A stretch of DNA of 50,126 nucleotides from an uncultured Mycoplasmatota bacterium (GCA_900549285.1 URNW01000008.1:1-50126), one strand, 5' to 3'; positions 33,338 to 41,777 are shown, counted from the stretch's first letter. Translations and numbers: made by a program. The notes: generated from the letters alone by a model not told the origin.

Positions 33338-34654
33338 ATGGAGTTTCAAACTTTAAAGAGAAGCCATTTAAAAAGAAATATTGTAATAGCTGTGGTAGTA
33401 GTAGCGATTACTAGTGCAATTATTTTAACTTTTACTAGAGCAAAATATAAAACAACAGAATCTATCCCCCTAGTAAATGGAACCATTAATTATACACCAT
33501 ACGATTTAAAAATGGTTGCTATGTATCAAGAAGAAAATGATGGTTATAAAAGTATAGATACAGTACCAACAAGTGGATATACTTTAAATGAAGAGAAAAG
33601 CTATTGTGAAGTAAATGATGCAAAAGATGAAAGTATATCTATGGAATATAAAGATGGAAAAGTATATATAGGAGTAAGTAAAAAAGGGACAAAATGTTAC
33701 TTGTATTTTGATATACAATTATGTCAAGGAAAAGCTTGTAATACAATATTAGCAAATAATTCTGTTAATAGTGGAACTCCAAACTTTAGTAAAACAGCTA
33801 CAACAGATGAAGGAATATATAAAATACAAGATGACTGGGGAGATAGTTATTATTTTAGAGGAGCAGTAACTAATAACTGGGTAAAATTTGCAGGATACTA
33901 CTGGAGGATTATCCGAATTAATGGAGATGGATCAATCCGAATGATCTATAATGGAACAAGTACAGCTACAACTGGAACGAGTGCACAGTTGCAAACAAGT
34001 GCATTTAATAGTTCATACAATGATAATATGTATGTAGGATACATGTATACAAGTAATCAAGTGCATGGACTTGGAAGTAGTAGTACAATTAAAGGAGTAT
34101 TAGATAGTTGGTATCAGACAAATATAGCAAATAAGGGATTTGGAAATAAAGTAAGTACAGAAGCAGGATTCTGTGGAGATCGGGAACCAAGTACAAGTTC
34201 ATCAAGTAGTAATGGTTCAGGAGGAACAGGAACAACACAAACATACTATGGAGGATATATAAGATTTACAAATAGTACAAAATCTCCAACATTAAAATGT
34301 AAGAATAGTAGTGATCTATATACAGTAAGTGGAAGTAGTAAAGGAAATAAAGCACTATCTAATCCAGTAGGATTAATAACAGCAGATGAAGTAGCTATGG
34401 CAGGAGGAGTATATGGACAAACTAATCAAAGTTATTATCTATATACTAACCAAGTTTATTGGACCATGTCTCCGTATTACTTTAATGCGTCGAGCAGTTA
34501 TGCTTTCGTGCTCACTGTGACTTCGGATGGCAACCTCAATTACAACTGGGTGGATAGCACGTTTGGTGTGCGCCCAGTAATAAATCTGTCAGCTGATGTG
34601 AAAGTAACAGGAAGCGGAACAAGTAGTGATCCATTTGTAGTTTCATCTGATTAA
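33338..34654 (+). CDS. Anchored protein with a C-lectin-like, variable-looking C-terminus
   Basis: 438 aa, probably displayed on the cell surface. ATG 33338 after AAGAGGAAA; the ATG at 33311 precedes the SD. N-terminal membrane anchor (about residues 10-31, IVIAVVVVAITSAIILTF), a ~110-aa segment with several cysteines (CYLYFDIQLCQGKAC), then a larger domain with repeated aromatic/Ser motifs (GYYWRIIRINGDGSIRMIYN) and a Ser/Gly/Thr linker (290-305). The C-terminus VYWTMSPYY ... GVRPVINLSADVKVTGSGTS has the layout of DUF6273-like/C-type-lectin-fold proteins that serve as diversity-generating-retroelement targets. The DNA of residues 375-413 changes abruptly to ~49% G+C. No reverse transcriptase or template repeat is in the window. 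Confidence 0.8.
   Translation: MEFQTLKRSHLKRNIVIAVVVVAITSAIILTFTRAKYKTTESIPLVNGTINYTPYDLKMVAMYQEENDGYKSIDTVPTSGYTLNEEKSYCEVNDAKDESISMEYKDGKVYIGVSKKGTKCYLYFDIQLCQGKACNTILANNSVNSGTPNFSKTATTDEGIYKIQDDWGDSYYFRGAVTNNWVKFAGYYWRIIRINGDGSIRMIYNGTSTATTGTSAQLQTSAFNSSYNDNMYVGYMYTSNQVHGLGSSSTIKGVLDSWYQTNIANKGFGNKVSTEAGFCGDREPSTSSSSSNGSGGTGTTQTYYGGYIRFTNSTKSPTLKCKNSSDLYTVSGSSKGNKALSNPVGLITADEVAMAGGVYGQTNQSYYLYTNQVYWTMSPYYFNASSSYAFVLTVTSDGNLNYNWVDSTFGVRPVINLSADVKVTGSGTSSDPFVVSSD
34460..34582 (+). other. GC-shifted, variable-region-like segment (candidate DGR VR)
   Basis: Hand count gives 59 G+C in 120 bases (34461-34580) against 41 in the preceding 120. Codons for the exposed-looking residues are almost all NNT or NNC (TAC, TTT, AAT, AGC, AGT, TAT, GCT, ACT, GAT, AAC), alternating with fixed-looking GTG, CTC, TCG, GGC, ACG and CGC. 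That is what adenine-specific mutagenesis of AAT/AAC codons in a template would yield. It ends at the GVRP motif. Confidence 0.55.
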
Positions 34655-34684
34655 CGGACACATCTCAAAAAGGCTAGGTGAAAC

Positions 34685-34715
34685 CAGGGCAAAAGCTAGT
34701 ATGAAATCCGCCCTG
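34685..34715 (+). other. GC-rich hairpin downstream of the variable gene
   Basis: CAGGGC (34685-34690) pairs with GCCCTG (34710-34715) across 19 bases; the loop region contains an imperfect repeat GCTAG-GTGAAACC / GCTAG-TATGAAATCC. It is followed by GTTTTT-like sequence. Could be a terminator-like or structured RNA element; role unknown. Confidence 0.45.
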
Positions 34716-34825
34716 TAAACTGTTTTTAGAAGAAAAAATGATAAAAATAAGGGATAAATTTATTCTATAAATTAATTATTCATGAATTTATTCAAAAAAT
34801 ATAGTATTTATTACACGCGAAAATT

Positions 34826-34849
34826 CTCAACTGTTAAGTTGAGTTTTTT
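34826..34849 (+). terminator. Terminator downstream of the variable gene
   Basis: CTCAACT (34826-34832), loop GTTA, AGTTGAG (34837-34843), six T. It lies between the variable gene and the leftward transposase remnant. Between 34716 and 34825 only AT-rich sequence is seen, with a 9-base direct repeat AATTTATTC at 34757 and 34785. Confidence 0.8.
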
Positions 34850-34865
34850 CGTAGATTAATTGATA

Positions 34866-35770
34866 TTATAAATACAGTTTAAAATTTGTTTTAATCCGCA
34901 GTTTAAAAATTGAATTAAACAGTCGTTTAAATAAAGTAAGTCCTAATCTAAAAGTAGATAAAATTCTAGTCTTTTTACCATTTATTTTTTTGTTAAAAGG
35001 AATATTGATAATATGTTTTACATGGTTATAATTTTTAATATAATCAATACCTAAAATAGATAACCAAATATGGGCAATACAAGCAACACCATAAAGAGTT
35101 TCCATGGCATGAAGATTTTTTGTTTTCGTTTTTTCTAAATTAAAACCATTCGTCTTTTGGGATTTAAAAAACATTTCGATTGCCCCAAATCTTTTTTTAT
35201 AATATTTAATAGCAAGTTTAGGATCCAGGTTAGTAATAATAAACCAGTTATCTTCATCATCAGGATCTTTTTTATTTCTTTTATAGGGAGCAATGGCTAA
35301 ATTAGCCTTAAATTTCATATCCCCAAAAGGAATATTTTTAAAATAATGGGGTTTGTAAGCATAAGAAGTTAAATCAGAAAGATTTTTGGTAATATTATGA
35401 TCTTCTTTTTTATCATAAATAGAAACTTTAACAGAAGATTTAATTTTAGCTCTAACAGCAAAAAAGCAATCTTTCTGTTGAATATGTTTTAGTAAAGATA
35501 AATAAAAAAAATAACGATCAGCAAGAAAGATAATTTTACAATTTAGAGGTTTTAATAAATCAAATACATGATCTAAAGCACGAAAGATAAAATCTTGAGA
35601 GAAGATTTTTTTACGACAATTTTTTTGAATGGTAGAATGGAAATAAGGTAGTTTCATAGAATTACAAATGGTAGTGAACACTTCGGGGGAGGGTGTAGTG
35701 ATGCGAAATGATTTATTGCCGTGAAGTCCGAGAGGGCGAATGGCAATTATAAAGAAATGGAGTAATGAGA
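34866..35770 (-). pseudogene. 5'-truncated IS4-type DDE transposase
   Basis: The C-terminal two-thirds of an IS4-group transposase is readable: KIIFLADRYFFYLSLLKHIQ (second catalytic Asp), WFIITNLDPKLAIKYYKKRF and GAIEMFFKSQKTNGFNLEKT (catalytic Glu in the YREK-like region). The first catalytic Asp region is not recognisable: the reading frame runs on to 35879, but its last ~110 bases are antisense to the MutS-like gene, and the stretch 35681-35747 is GC-rich and does not read as transposase. No intact inverted repeats were found, so this is insertion-sequence debris, probably immobile. Confidence 0.75.
35681..35747 (+). other. GC-rich structured segment at the edge of the transposase remnant
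   Basis: 35 of 67 bases are G or C. ATTGCC (35715-35720) pairs with GGCAAT (35742-35747); inside, GTCC-GAGA-GGGC (35726-35737) forms a GNRA-capped stem, with a purine-rich internal loop (GTGAA/GAAT). It may be an end of the mobile element or a structured RNA; identity unknown. Confidence 0.45.
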
Positions 35771-35771
35771 T

Positions 35772-36089
35772 TTGAAAGATAAATATTTTAAAGTTAAAGG
35801 TAAGTATAAGAATTATATTGTTTTGGTTAAATCTGGTAGTTTTTGGAATGCTTTTTATAGTGATGCTTTTCTCATTCATTTTATTATGGGATATTCAGTT
35901 AAAAATAATAGAGTGGGATTCCCTTCTAAAGTTTTATCTAAAGCATTAAAGAGAGTTAGTGCTTTAAGTATAAGTTATGTATTAGTATATGAGTTAGATG
36001 ATATTGTTAAATGTGAATATTTATCTAATTTATATACTTTTTATTTGTATAATTATAGGAAAGATATTGAACTTAAAAGATATAGTTGA
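35772..36089 (+). CDS. Small protein resembling MutS domain I
   Basis: 105 aa from a TTG start at 35772 with GGAG 9 bases upstream; no in-frame ATG precedes. The sequence YFKVKGKYKNYIVLVKSGSF ... AFYSDAFLIHFIMGYSVKNN ... RVGFPSKVLSKALKRVSALS has the layout of the MutS mismatch-recognition domain I, but stands alone and the Phe-x-Glu reading motif is not conserved (SFWNAF in place of DFYEMF). MutS-I-only small proteins occur near reverse transcriptases and mobile DNA. It lies next to IS debris, and its 5' end might be truncated. Fold call is moderate. Confidence 0.55.
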   Translation: MKDKYFKVKGKYKNYIVLVKSGSFWNAFYSDAFLIHFIMGYSVKNNRVGFPSKVLSKALKRVSALSISYVLVYELDDIVKCEYLSNLYTFYLYNYRKDIELKRYS

Positions 36090-36113
36090 TATTATATTGT
36101 AGAGGTAGTTATT

Positions 36114-37305
<1,192 letters not shown>

Positions 37306-37307
<2 letters not shown>

Positions 37308-37327
37308 CAGTAGAGATACTGTTTTTT
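37306..37327 (+). terminator. Terminator of the GH25 gene
   Basis: AACAGTA (37306-37312), GAGA tetraloop, TACTGTT (37317-37323) and a run of six T. Confidence 0.9.
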
Positions 37328-37415
37328 GTATGAATATAAATTGATTGAACATAATAAAATTAAGTGTAAAAAAATAACATTTGTGTTGTAAATAATTAAC
37401 ATAGGAGGTATAATT

Positions 37416-38531
37416 ATGGTGGGAGATTTTATTATGTTAAAAAAGTTTACAGTTAGAAATTTTAAAAATTTTGATCAACCTTTAGTACTTGATTTATCTA
37501 AAGTTCATGATTATGAATTTAAAAATGAATTAATTAAAAATGGGCTGATTAATAAAGCTTTAGTGTGGGGGTATAATAATTGTGGTAAAAGTAATTTGGG
37601 TGCTGCAATTATGGATATTACTAGACATTTAACTGATAATATAAAAGATAATCCATTATATTTATATTATATTAGTGGTAATGCTACTGATGATTATGTA
37701 GAGTTTAATTATGAATTTTTATTTGGTAATCAGGTAGTAGAATATAAATATCAAAAAGATGAACATACACGTTTACTTTATGAGGAATTATGGTGTAATA
37801 AAGAACTATTATTTAAATATAATTATAAAACTAATAGATATAAGAATAATATAAAAGAAGCTAGTACTCTTGATTTATCTCGTAAAAATACTAATATGTC
37901 TTTATTGAAATATATTTATAATAATACTTTATATTGGGATAAAACAAGTCCAGTTAAGCTTTTAATGGATTTTGTTAATGGAATGCTTTGGTTCCGTTCA
38001 CTTAGAGATAATGAATATATTGGAGTTATGTCTGGTTCAGAAAATTTGAATGATTTTATTATCAATAATCATCTATTGAAAGATTTTGAAGATTTTTTAA
38101 AAAAGTGTGGACAAAATTTTAGATTGTCTATTGTAGAAGAGGCTGGAAAAAATAAGATTGGTGTATTATATGATCATTATACTGCTAAATTTGAAGTGGT
38201 TGCATCTACGGGAACTAAATCATTATGGTTATTTTTCTATTGGATGCATCAAGTGGATAAAATATCATTTGTGTTTTTAGATGAATTTGATGCTTTTTAT
38301 CATTATGATTTAGCTAAGAATATACTTAATTATATTAATGGTAAAAAAGAATTTCAATCTTTTCTTACTACTCATAATTTGTTTTTAGTTAATAATGAGT
38401 TGATGAGACCAGATTGTTATTTGAATTTAAATAATGGTAAAATTATTTCTTTTGCTGATTCTACTAATAAAGTGATTAGACAAAGCCATAATTTAGTAAA
38501 ATTGGTTTTAGGGGGAGAATTTGAGAAGTAA
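37416..38531 (+). CDS. AAA/ABC-type ATPase of a two-gene, defence-like system
   Basis: 371 aa ATPase of the OLD/AAA_15 type. Walker A WGYNNCGKSN (about residues 52-61), ABC-like signature STGTKSL (about 268-274), Walker B SFVFLDEFDAFYH and H-loop FLTTHNLFLV. The middle region (80-250) is the variable helical insert of the family. ATG 37416 has AGGAGGT upstream; a second ATG at 37434 (MLKKFTVRNFKNF) has GGGAG and gives the more usual start, so either is possible. It overlaps the TOPRIM-like gene by 11 bases. Similar ATPase + nuclease pairs (PARIS AriA/AriB, AbiL, split OLD/Gabija) protect against phage; that role is inference here. Confidence 0.85.
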   Translation: MVGDFIMLKKFTVRNFKNFDQPLVLDLSKVHDYEFKNELIKNGLINKALVWGYNNCGKSNLGAAIMDITRHLTDNIKDNPLYLYYISGNATDDYVEFNYEFLFGNQVVEYKYQKDEHTRLLYEELWCNKELLFKYNYKTNRYKNNIKEASTLDLSRKNTNMSLLKYIYNNTLYWDKTSPVKLLMDFVNGMLWFRSLRDNEYIGVMSGSENLNDFIINNHLLKDFEDFLKKCGQNFRLSIVEEAGKNKIGVLYDHYTAKFEVVASTGTKSLWLFFYWMHQVDKISFVFLDEFDAFYHYDLAKNILNYINGKKEFQSFLTTHNLFLVNNELMRPDCYLNLNNGKIISFADSTNKVIRQSHNLVKLVLGGEFEK

Positions 38532-39231
38532 AGTATTATTTGTTGTTGAAGGAAAAATAGATGAGGTAAGAATTTTGTCTAACCCAAGACATGGGCTACT
38601 TAAACTTTTGGATTTTGATTATGAAATAGTTTCTTTTTGTAATCCTATTTATGAATTATATCAGAATTATAAAAATGGAATGTATGATGATTTGGTTTCT
38701 TATTTAAGGCATGAAAAAGGTCTTAAAATTGATGATAAATTATTATCTAGTGAGGCATTTTCAGCAGTATATTTAATTTTTGACTTTGATCCTCATTATC
38801 AAAAATATTCTGATGAAGAAATAAAGGATATTTTGAAGATTTTTAATGATGAAACTGGGTTAGGTAAAATTTATATTAATTATCCAATGGTAGAGTCTTT
38901 TTATCATATTAAAGAATTTGATGATATAAATTATTTGGATAGTAAAGTTGATTTATTAAAGTATAGCGGTCGTGATTATAAAAAATTGGTTAATCAAGAG
39001 ACTTATGTAAAAAAAAATAGAGTTACAGATCATGATTTAATTAGTATTGTGAAGCTTAATTATTTGAAAGCTAAAAAAATAGTTCGTGATGAGGATATTA
39101 ATTATTTTAAAATATTAGAAATGCAAATTGAAATGAAAAATAGTTTTCATGAAATTTATGTATTATGTACTATGCCATTGCTGCTTTATGATTATAATCC
39201 TAACCTTGTTTTGTCTCAATTTAATTACTAA
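38521..39231 (+). CDS. TOPRIM-like partner of the ATPase (DUF4435/RloB-like)
   Basis: 236 aa. The N-terminus KVLFVVEGKIDEVRIL has the TOPRIM-type conserved Glu after a beta strand, and YLIFDFDPHY provides the DxD pair; YINYPMVESFYHI follows. That layout resembles the DUF4435/AriB and RloB groups, in which a TOPRIM-fold nuclease is released by an ATPase when phage proteins are sensed. Start is TTG at 38521 with GGGGGAG 4 bases upstream; no other start fits. It overlaps the ATPase by 11 bases, indicating fixed stoichiometry. The nuclease activity and the fold are inferred. Confidence 0.65.
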   Translation: MRSKVLFVVEGKIDEVRILSNPRHGLLKLLDFDYEIVSFCNPIYELYQNYKNGMYDDLVSYLRHEKGLKIDDKLLSSEAFSAVYLIFDFDPHYQKYSDEEIKDILKIFNDETGLGKIYINYPMVESFYHIKEFDDINYLDSKVDLLKYSGRDYKKLVNQETYVKKNRVTDHDLISIVKLNYLKAKKIVRDEDINYFKILEMQIEMKNSFHEIYVLCTMPLLLYDYNPNLVLSQFNY

Positions 39232-39255
39232 TTTTATTAATTTTTGGTAAAAAGC

Positions 39256-39284
39256 TTGTATTTTAGAAACTTTTGTGATAATAT
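39256..39284 (+). promoter_or_regulatory. Promoter of rplK-rplA
   Basis: TTGTAT (39256-39261), 17-base spacer, TAATAT (39279-39284). A leader of about 97 bases follows. Confidence 0.7.
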
Positions 39285-39290
39285 CAATAT

Positions 39291-39308
39291 TGCAAAAGTT
39301 TTTTTGCA
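39291..39308 (+). other. Hairpin at the start of the rplK leader
   Basis: TGCAAAA (39291-39297), loop GTTT, TTTTGCA (39302-39308): a 7-bp stem at the predicted transcript 5' end, possibly protecting the mRNA. Confidence 0.5.
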
Positions 39309-39321
39309 TATATTTTAGTAT

Positions 39322-39353
39322 GTGGGAGGGAATGCGGATTTGCCCTAGACCAC
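39322..39353 (+). promoter_or_regulatory. L1-binding site in the L11 operon leader
   Basis: GTGG-GA-GGG (39322-39330) faces CCC-TAGA-CCAC (39343-39353) across a 12-base loop. Two short stems separated by a GA/TAGA asymmetric loop reproduce the 23S rRNA site of L1. Free L1 is expected to bind here and repress translation of rplK and rplA, as in E. coli and Thermus. Confidence 0.8.
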
Positions 39354-39387
39354 TACCTTGAAAAACTTAAATTTAGGAGGTGTTTTC

Positions 39388-39975
39388 ATGGCAAAAGAAA
39401 TCACAAGAAGAATTAAACTTCAAATTGAAGCAGGAAAAGCTACACCAGCTCCACCAGTTGGTACAGTTTTAGGCCCAGCAGGTGTTAATTTACAAGAGTT
39501 TTGTACAAAATTTAATGATGCTACTAGAGATAAAATGGGTGATGTAGTTCCTTGTGAAATTACTGTTTATGATGATAGAAGTTTTGATTTCGTTTTAAAA
39601 ACTCCACCAGCAGCATTTTTACTTAAAAAAGCTGCTAAGATTCAGAAAGGTTCAACAAAAGGTGCTAATGAAATTGCTGCAACTATTACAAAAGATGAAT
39701 TGCGTAAAATAGCTGAGGTTAAGTTACCTGATTTAAATGCTTATGATGTAGAAGCTGCTATGAATATCATTGAAGGTACTGCTCGTAATATGGGTATTGC
39801 TGTTAAAGGATTAAATGATAAAGAATTAGCAGAACAAGCTAAAGAAGCTCGTAAAGAAGAAGCAGAGATGGCAAAGCGTGATGCTGAACTTGCTGAAATG
39901 GAAGCTGAGGTTAAGGAATTTAATGCTGATGTTCCAGTTGTTGGAGAAGAAGAAAAACAAGAAGAAGAAAATTAA
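39388..39975 (+). CDS. rplK: 50S ribosomal protein L11 with an acidic C-terminal tail
   Basis: L11 of the GTPase-associated centre, the thiostrepton site and trigger of the stringent response. The core is canonical (IKLQIEAGKATPAPPVGTVL, AGVNLQEFCTKFN, TARNMGI at ~140). The protein is 195 aa against the usual ~141: about 50 extra residues form a Glu/Ala-rich charged helix and acidic tail (ELAEQAKEARKEEAEMAKRD ... EEEKQEEEN). ATG 39388 follows AGGAGGTG; an in-frame upstream TTG at 39358 is in the leader. secE and nusG, the usual upstream neighbours, are absent. Confidence 0.97.
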   Translation: MAKEITRRIKLQIEAGKATPAPPVGTVLGPAGVNLQEFCTKFNDATRDKMGDVVPCEITVYDDRSFDFVLKTPPAAFLLKKAAKIQKGSTKGANEIAATITKDELRKIAEVKLPDLNAYDVEAAMNIIEGTARNMGIAVKGLNDKELAEQAKEARKEEAEMAKRDAELAEMEAEVKEFNADVPVVGEEEKQEEEN

Positions 39976-40028
39976 TTTGAATATATTTACAAATCCGCTT
40001 TTAATAAACCACAGTTAGGAGGGAAAAA

Positions 40029-40727
40029 ATGAAAAAACATGGTAAGAAATATGTGGAAGCATCAAAGAAGATAGATAAGAATAAGTTATATAGTGGATCA
40101 GAAGCTATCTCTTTAGTAAAAGAAACAAGTGTTGCTAGTTTTGATAGTACTGTTGAGGTTGCTATAAAACTTAATATTGATGCGAAGAAATCTGATCAGA
40201 ATTTAAGAGGAAGTTTTGTTTTACCAAATGGTACTGGTAAGAAAAAAAGAATTTTAGTTATTGCTAAAGGTGAAGCTGCTCAAAAAGCAAAAGAAGCAGG
40301 AGCAGACTTTGTTGGTGATAAAGATATGATTGATAAGATTTCTCATGAGAACTGGTTTTTATATGATGTAATCGTTGCTACTCCAGATATGATGCCTGAA
40401 CTTGGTAAAATTGGTAAAGTTTTAGGTCCTAAAGGATTAATGCCTAACCCTAAAACTGGTACTGTTACAACTGATGTCGTAAAAGCAATAGAGGATATCA
40501 ATAAAGGTATGGTTAGTTATAAGAATGATTCATATGGTAATATTCATACTATTATAGGTAAAGTATCATTTGATCATGATAAATTACTTGAGAATCTTAA
40601 CTATGTAGTAACAACTGTTGCTAAAGCTAAACCAGCAAGTGTTAAAGGTGTTTTTATTAATAATATTTCTGTTACTAGTACAATGGGTCCTGGTATTAGA
40701 GTAGATAAAAATTCTTTTGACATTTAA
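40029..40727 (+). CDS. rplA: 50S ribosomal protein L1
   Basis: L1 forms the mobile stalk that guides E-site tRNA out, and represses its own operon. 232 aa, with VEVAIKLNIDAKKSDQNLRG, PNPKTGTVT (conserved loop, about residues 139-147) and ISVTSTMGPGIRVD at the end. SD TAGGAGGG. Follows rplK after 53 bases; the -35 of the rplJ promoter lies in its last codons. Confidence 0.98.
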   Translation: MKKHGKKYVEASKKIDKNKLYSGSEAISLVKETSVASFDSTVEVAIKLNIDAKKSDQNLRGSFVLPNGTGKKKRILVIAKGEAAQKAKEAGADFVGDKDMIDKISHENWFLYDVIVATPDMMPELGKIGKVLGPKGLMPNPKTGTVTTDVVKAIEDINKGMVSYKNDSYGNIHTIIGKVSFDHDKLLENLNYVVTTVAKAKPASVKGVFINNISVTSTMGPGIRVDKNSFDI

Positions 40728-40745
40728 TTAAAGTTATAATATAAT
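40717..40745 (+). promoter_or_regulatory. Promoter of rplJ-rplL
   Basis: TTGACA (40717-40722), 17-base spacer, TATAAT (40740-40745): a perfect consensus promoter. The -35 is inside the rplA stop region; transcription starts near 40752. Confidence 0.9.
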
Positions 40746-40751
40746 ACAGAT

Positions 40752-40860
40752 ATAAAAAAGCGAACCAAAGACAGTAGGGAGGTAACTTTAATAATCCTAC
40801 CGAGGGGAGACTTAAAAAGACTTCTTTTTTAGGCTTCCCAAAAGGAAGCTTTTTTAAATA
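40752..40860 (+). promoter_or_regulatory. L10 leader with intrinsic attenuator
   Basis: The leader contains the L10-leader-like stretch GCGAACCAAAGACAGTAGGG and ends in a terminator: GCTTCC (40833-40838), loop, GGAAGC (40844-40849), six T. The repeats CTTAAAAAGACTTC (40811-40824) are available for an alternative structure. Excess L10-L7/L12 complex should favour the terminated form, as in Bacillus. Confidence 0.8.
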
Positions 40861-40875
40861 TATAAGGAGGAGAAT

Positions 40876-41367
40876 ATGGCAAGTAGCAAAATTTTAGAAT
40901 CTAAGAAGCTAATTGTTAGTGAAATTGTTGATAAGATTAAAAATAGTGAATCTGTTGTTTTATTTGAATATCAAGGTTTAACTGTATCAGAAGTTAGTGA
41001 ACTTAGAAAAAAATTAAGAAACGCTCAAGGTGAAGTTCGAGTTTATAAGAATACTCTTTTAAAAAGAGCTTTAGATGATTTGAAAATCGATCTTAATGGT
41101 TTCTTAGAAGGACCAAATGCTATTATGTTTGGTGCTGAGTTACTTGAACCAATTAAAATTATTGCTGATTTTGCAAAGGATCATGATAAAATGAAAATTC
41201 GTGTTGGTATTATTAATGGTGATGTTGCAGAATTAAATGTAATTAATGAATATGCTTCTATTCCATCTTATGAGGGACTTTTAACACAACTTGCAGCTGG
41301 TATGATGGAACATGTAAGAAATTTAGCAATTGGTTTAAATATGTATGCCGAAAAATTAGAAAATTAG
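40876..41367 (+). CDS. rplJ: 50S ribosomal protein L10
   Basis: L10, base of the L7/L12 stalk. Family segments VVLFEYQGLTVSEVSELRKK, EVRVYKNTLLKRAL and GPNAIMFG; the C-terminal helix binds L7/L12 dimers. 163 aa is normal. The SD AAGGAGGAG is 7 bases upstream. Preceded by an attenuating L10 leader. Not followed by rpoB/rpoC as in most bacteria. Confidence 0.97.
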   Translation: MASSKILESKKLIVSEIVDKIKNSESVVLFEYQGLTVSEVSELRKKLRNAQGEVRVYKNTLLKRALDDLKIDLNGFLEGPNAIMFGAELLEPIKIIADFAKDHDKMKIRVGIINGDVAELNVINEYASIPSYEGLLTQLAAGMMEHVRNLAIGLNMYAEKLEN

Positions 41368-41383
41368 AAAGGAAGATTGTAAA

Positions 41384-41749
41384 ATGGCAAAAATTACAAA
41401 AGATGAATTTATTAGTGCTTTAAAAGAAATGACTATTCTTGAAGTTAAAGAATTAGTTGATGCAATGAAAGAGGAATTTGGTGTTGATCCAAGTGCTGTA
41501 GCTGTAGCTGCAGCTCCTGCTCAAGTTGAAGAAGCTGGATCTGCTAATAAAACAGTTGTATTAAAGAATGCTGGTGGAAATAAAATTGCAGTTATCAAAA
41601 TTATTAAGGAAATTACTGGTCTTGGTTTAGTTGAGGCTAAAGGAATTGCTGATAATGGTGGTAACTTAAAAGAAAATATCCCTGCTCAAGAAGCTGAAGC
41701 ACTAAAGAAACAATTAGAAGAAGCTGGCGCAGAAGTAGAGCTAGTTTAA
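41384..41749 (+). CDS. rplL: 50S ribosomal protein L7/L12
   Basis: Stalk protein that recruits translation factors. N-terminal dimer helix (TILEVKELVDAMKEEFGV), Ala-rich hinge (AVAVAAAPAQVEEAGS) and C-terminal domain with GNKIAVIKIIKEITGLGLVE and EAKGIADNGGN. 121 aa is typical. A terminator follows directly. Confidence 0.98.
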   Translation: MAKITKDEFISALKEMTILEVKELVDAMKEEFGVDPSAVAVAAAPAQVEEAGSANKTVVLKNAGGNKIAVIKIIKEITGLGLVEAKGIADNGGNLKENIPAQEAEALKKQLEEAGAEVELV

Positions 41750-41753
41750 TTAG

Positions 41754-41777
41754 AGAACTCATTAAGAGTTCTTTTTT
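41754..41777 (+). terminator. Terminator of rplJ-rplL
   Basis: AGAACTC (41754-41760), 5-base loop, GAGTTCT (41766-41772), six T. Confidence 0.9.

Noticed and set aside
34568..34580. GTGCGCCCAG resembles the 5' end of many group II introns
   Set aside because: The bases encode the conserved GVRPV of the surface-protein C-terminus, and no intron domains or intron-encoded reverse transcriptase follow.
35771..35879. N-terminal extension of the leftward transposase frame
   Set aside because: It is antisense to the MutS-like gene, has no SD-supported start and shows no transposase similarity, so the frame is open by chance.
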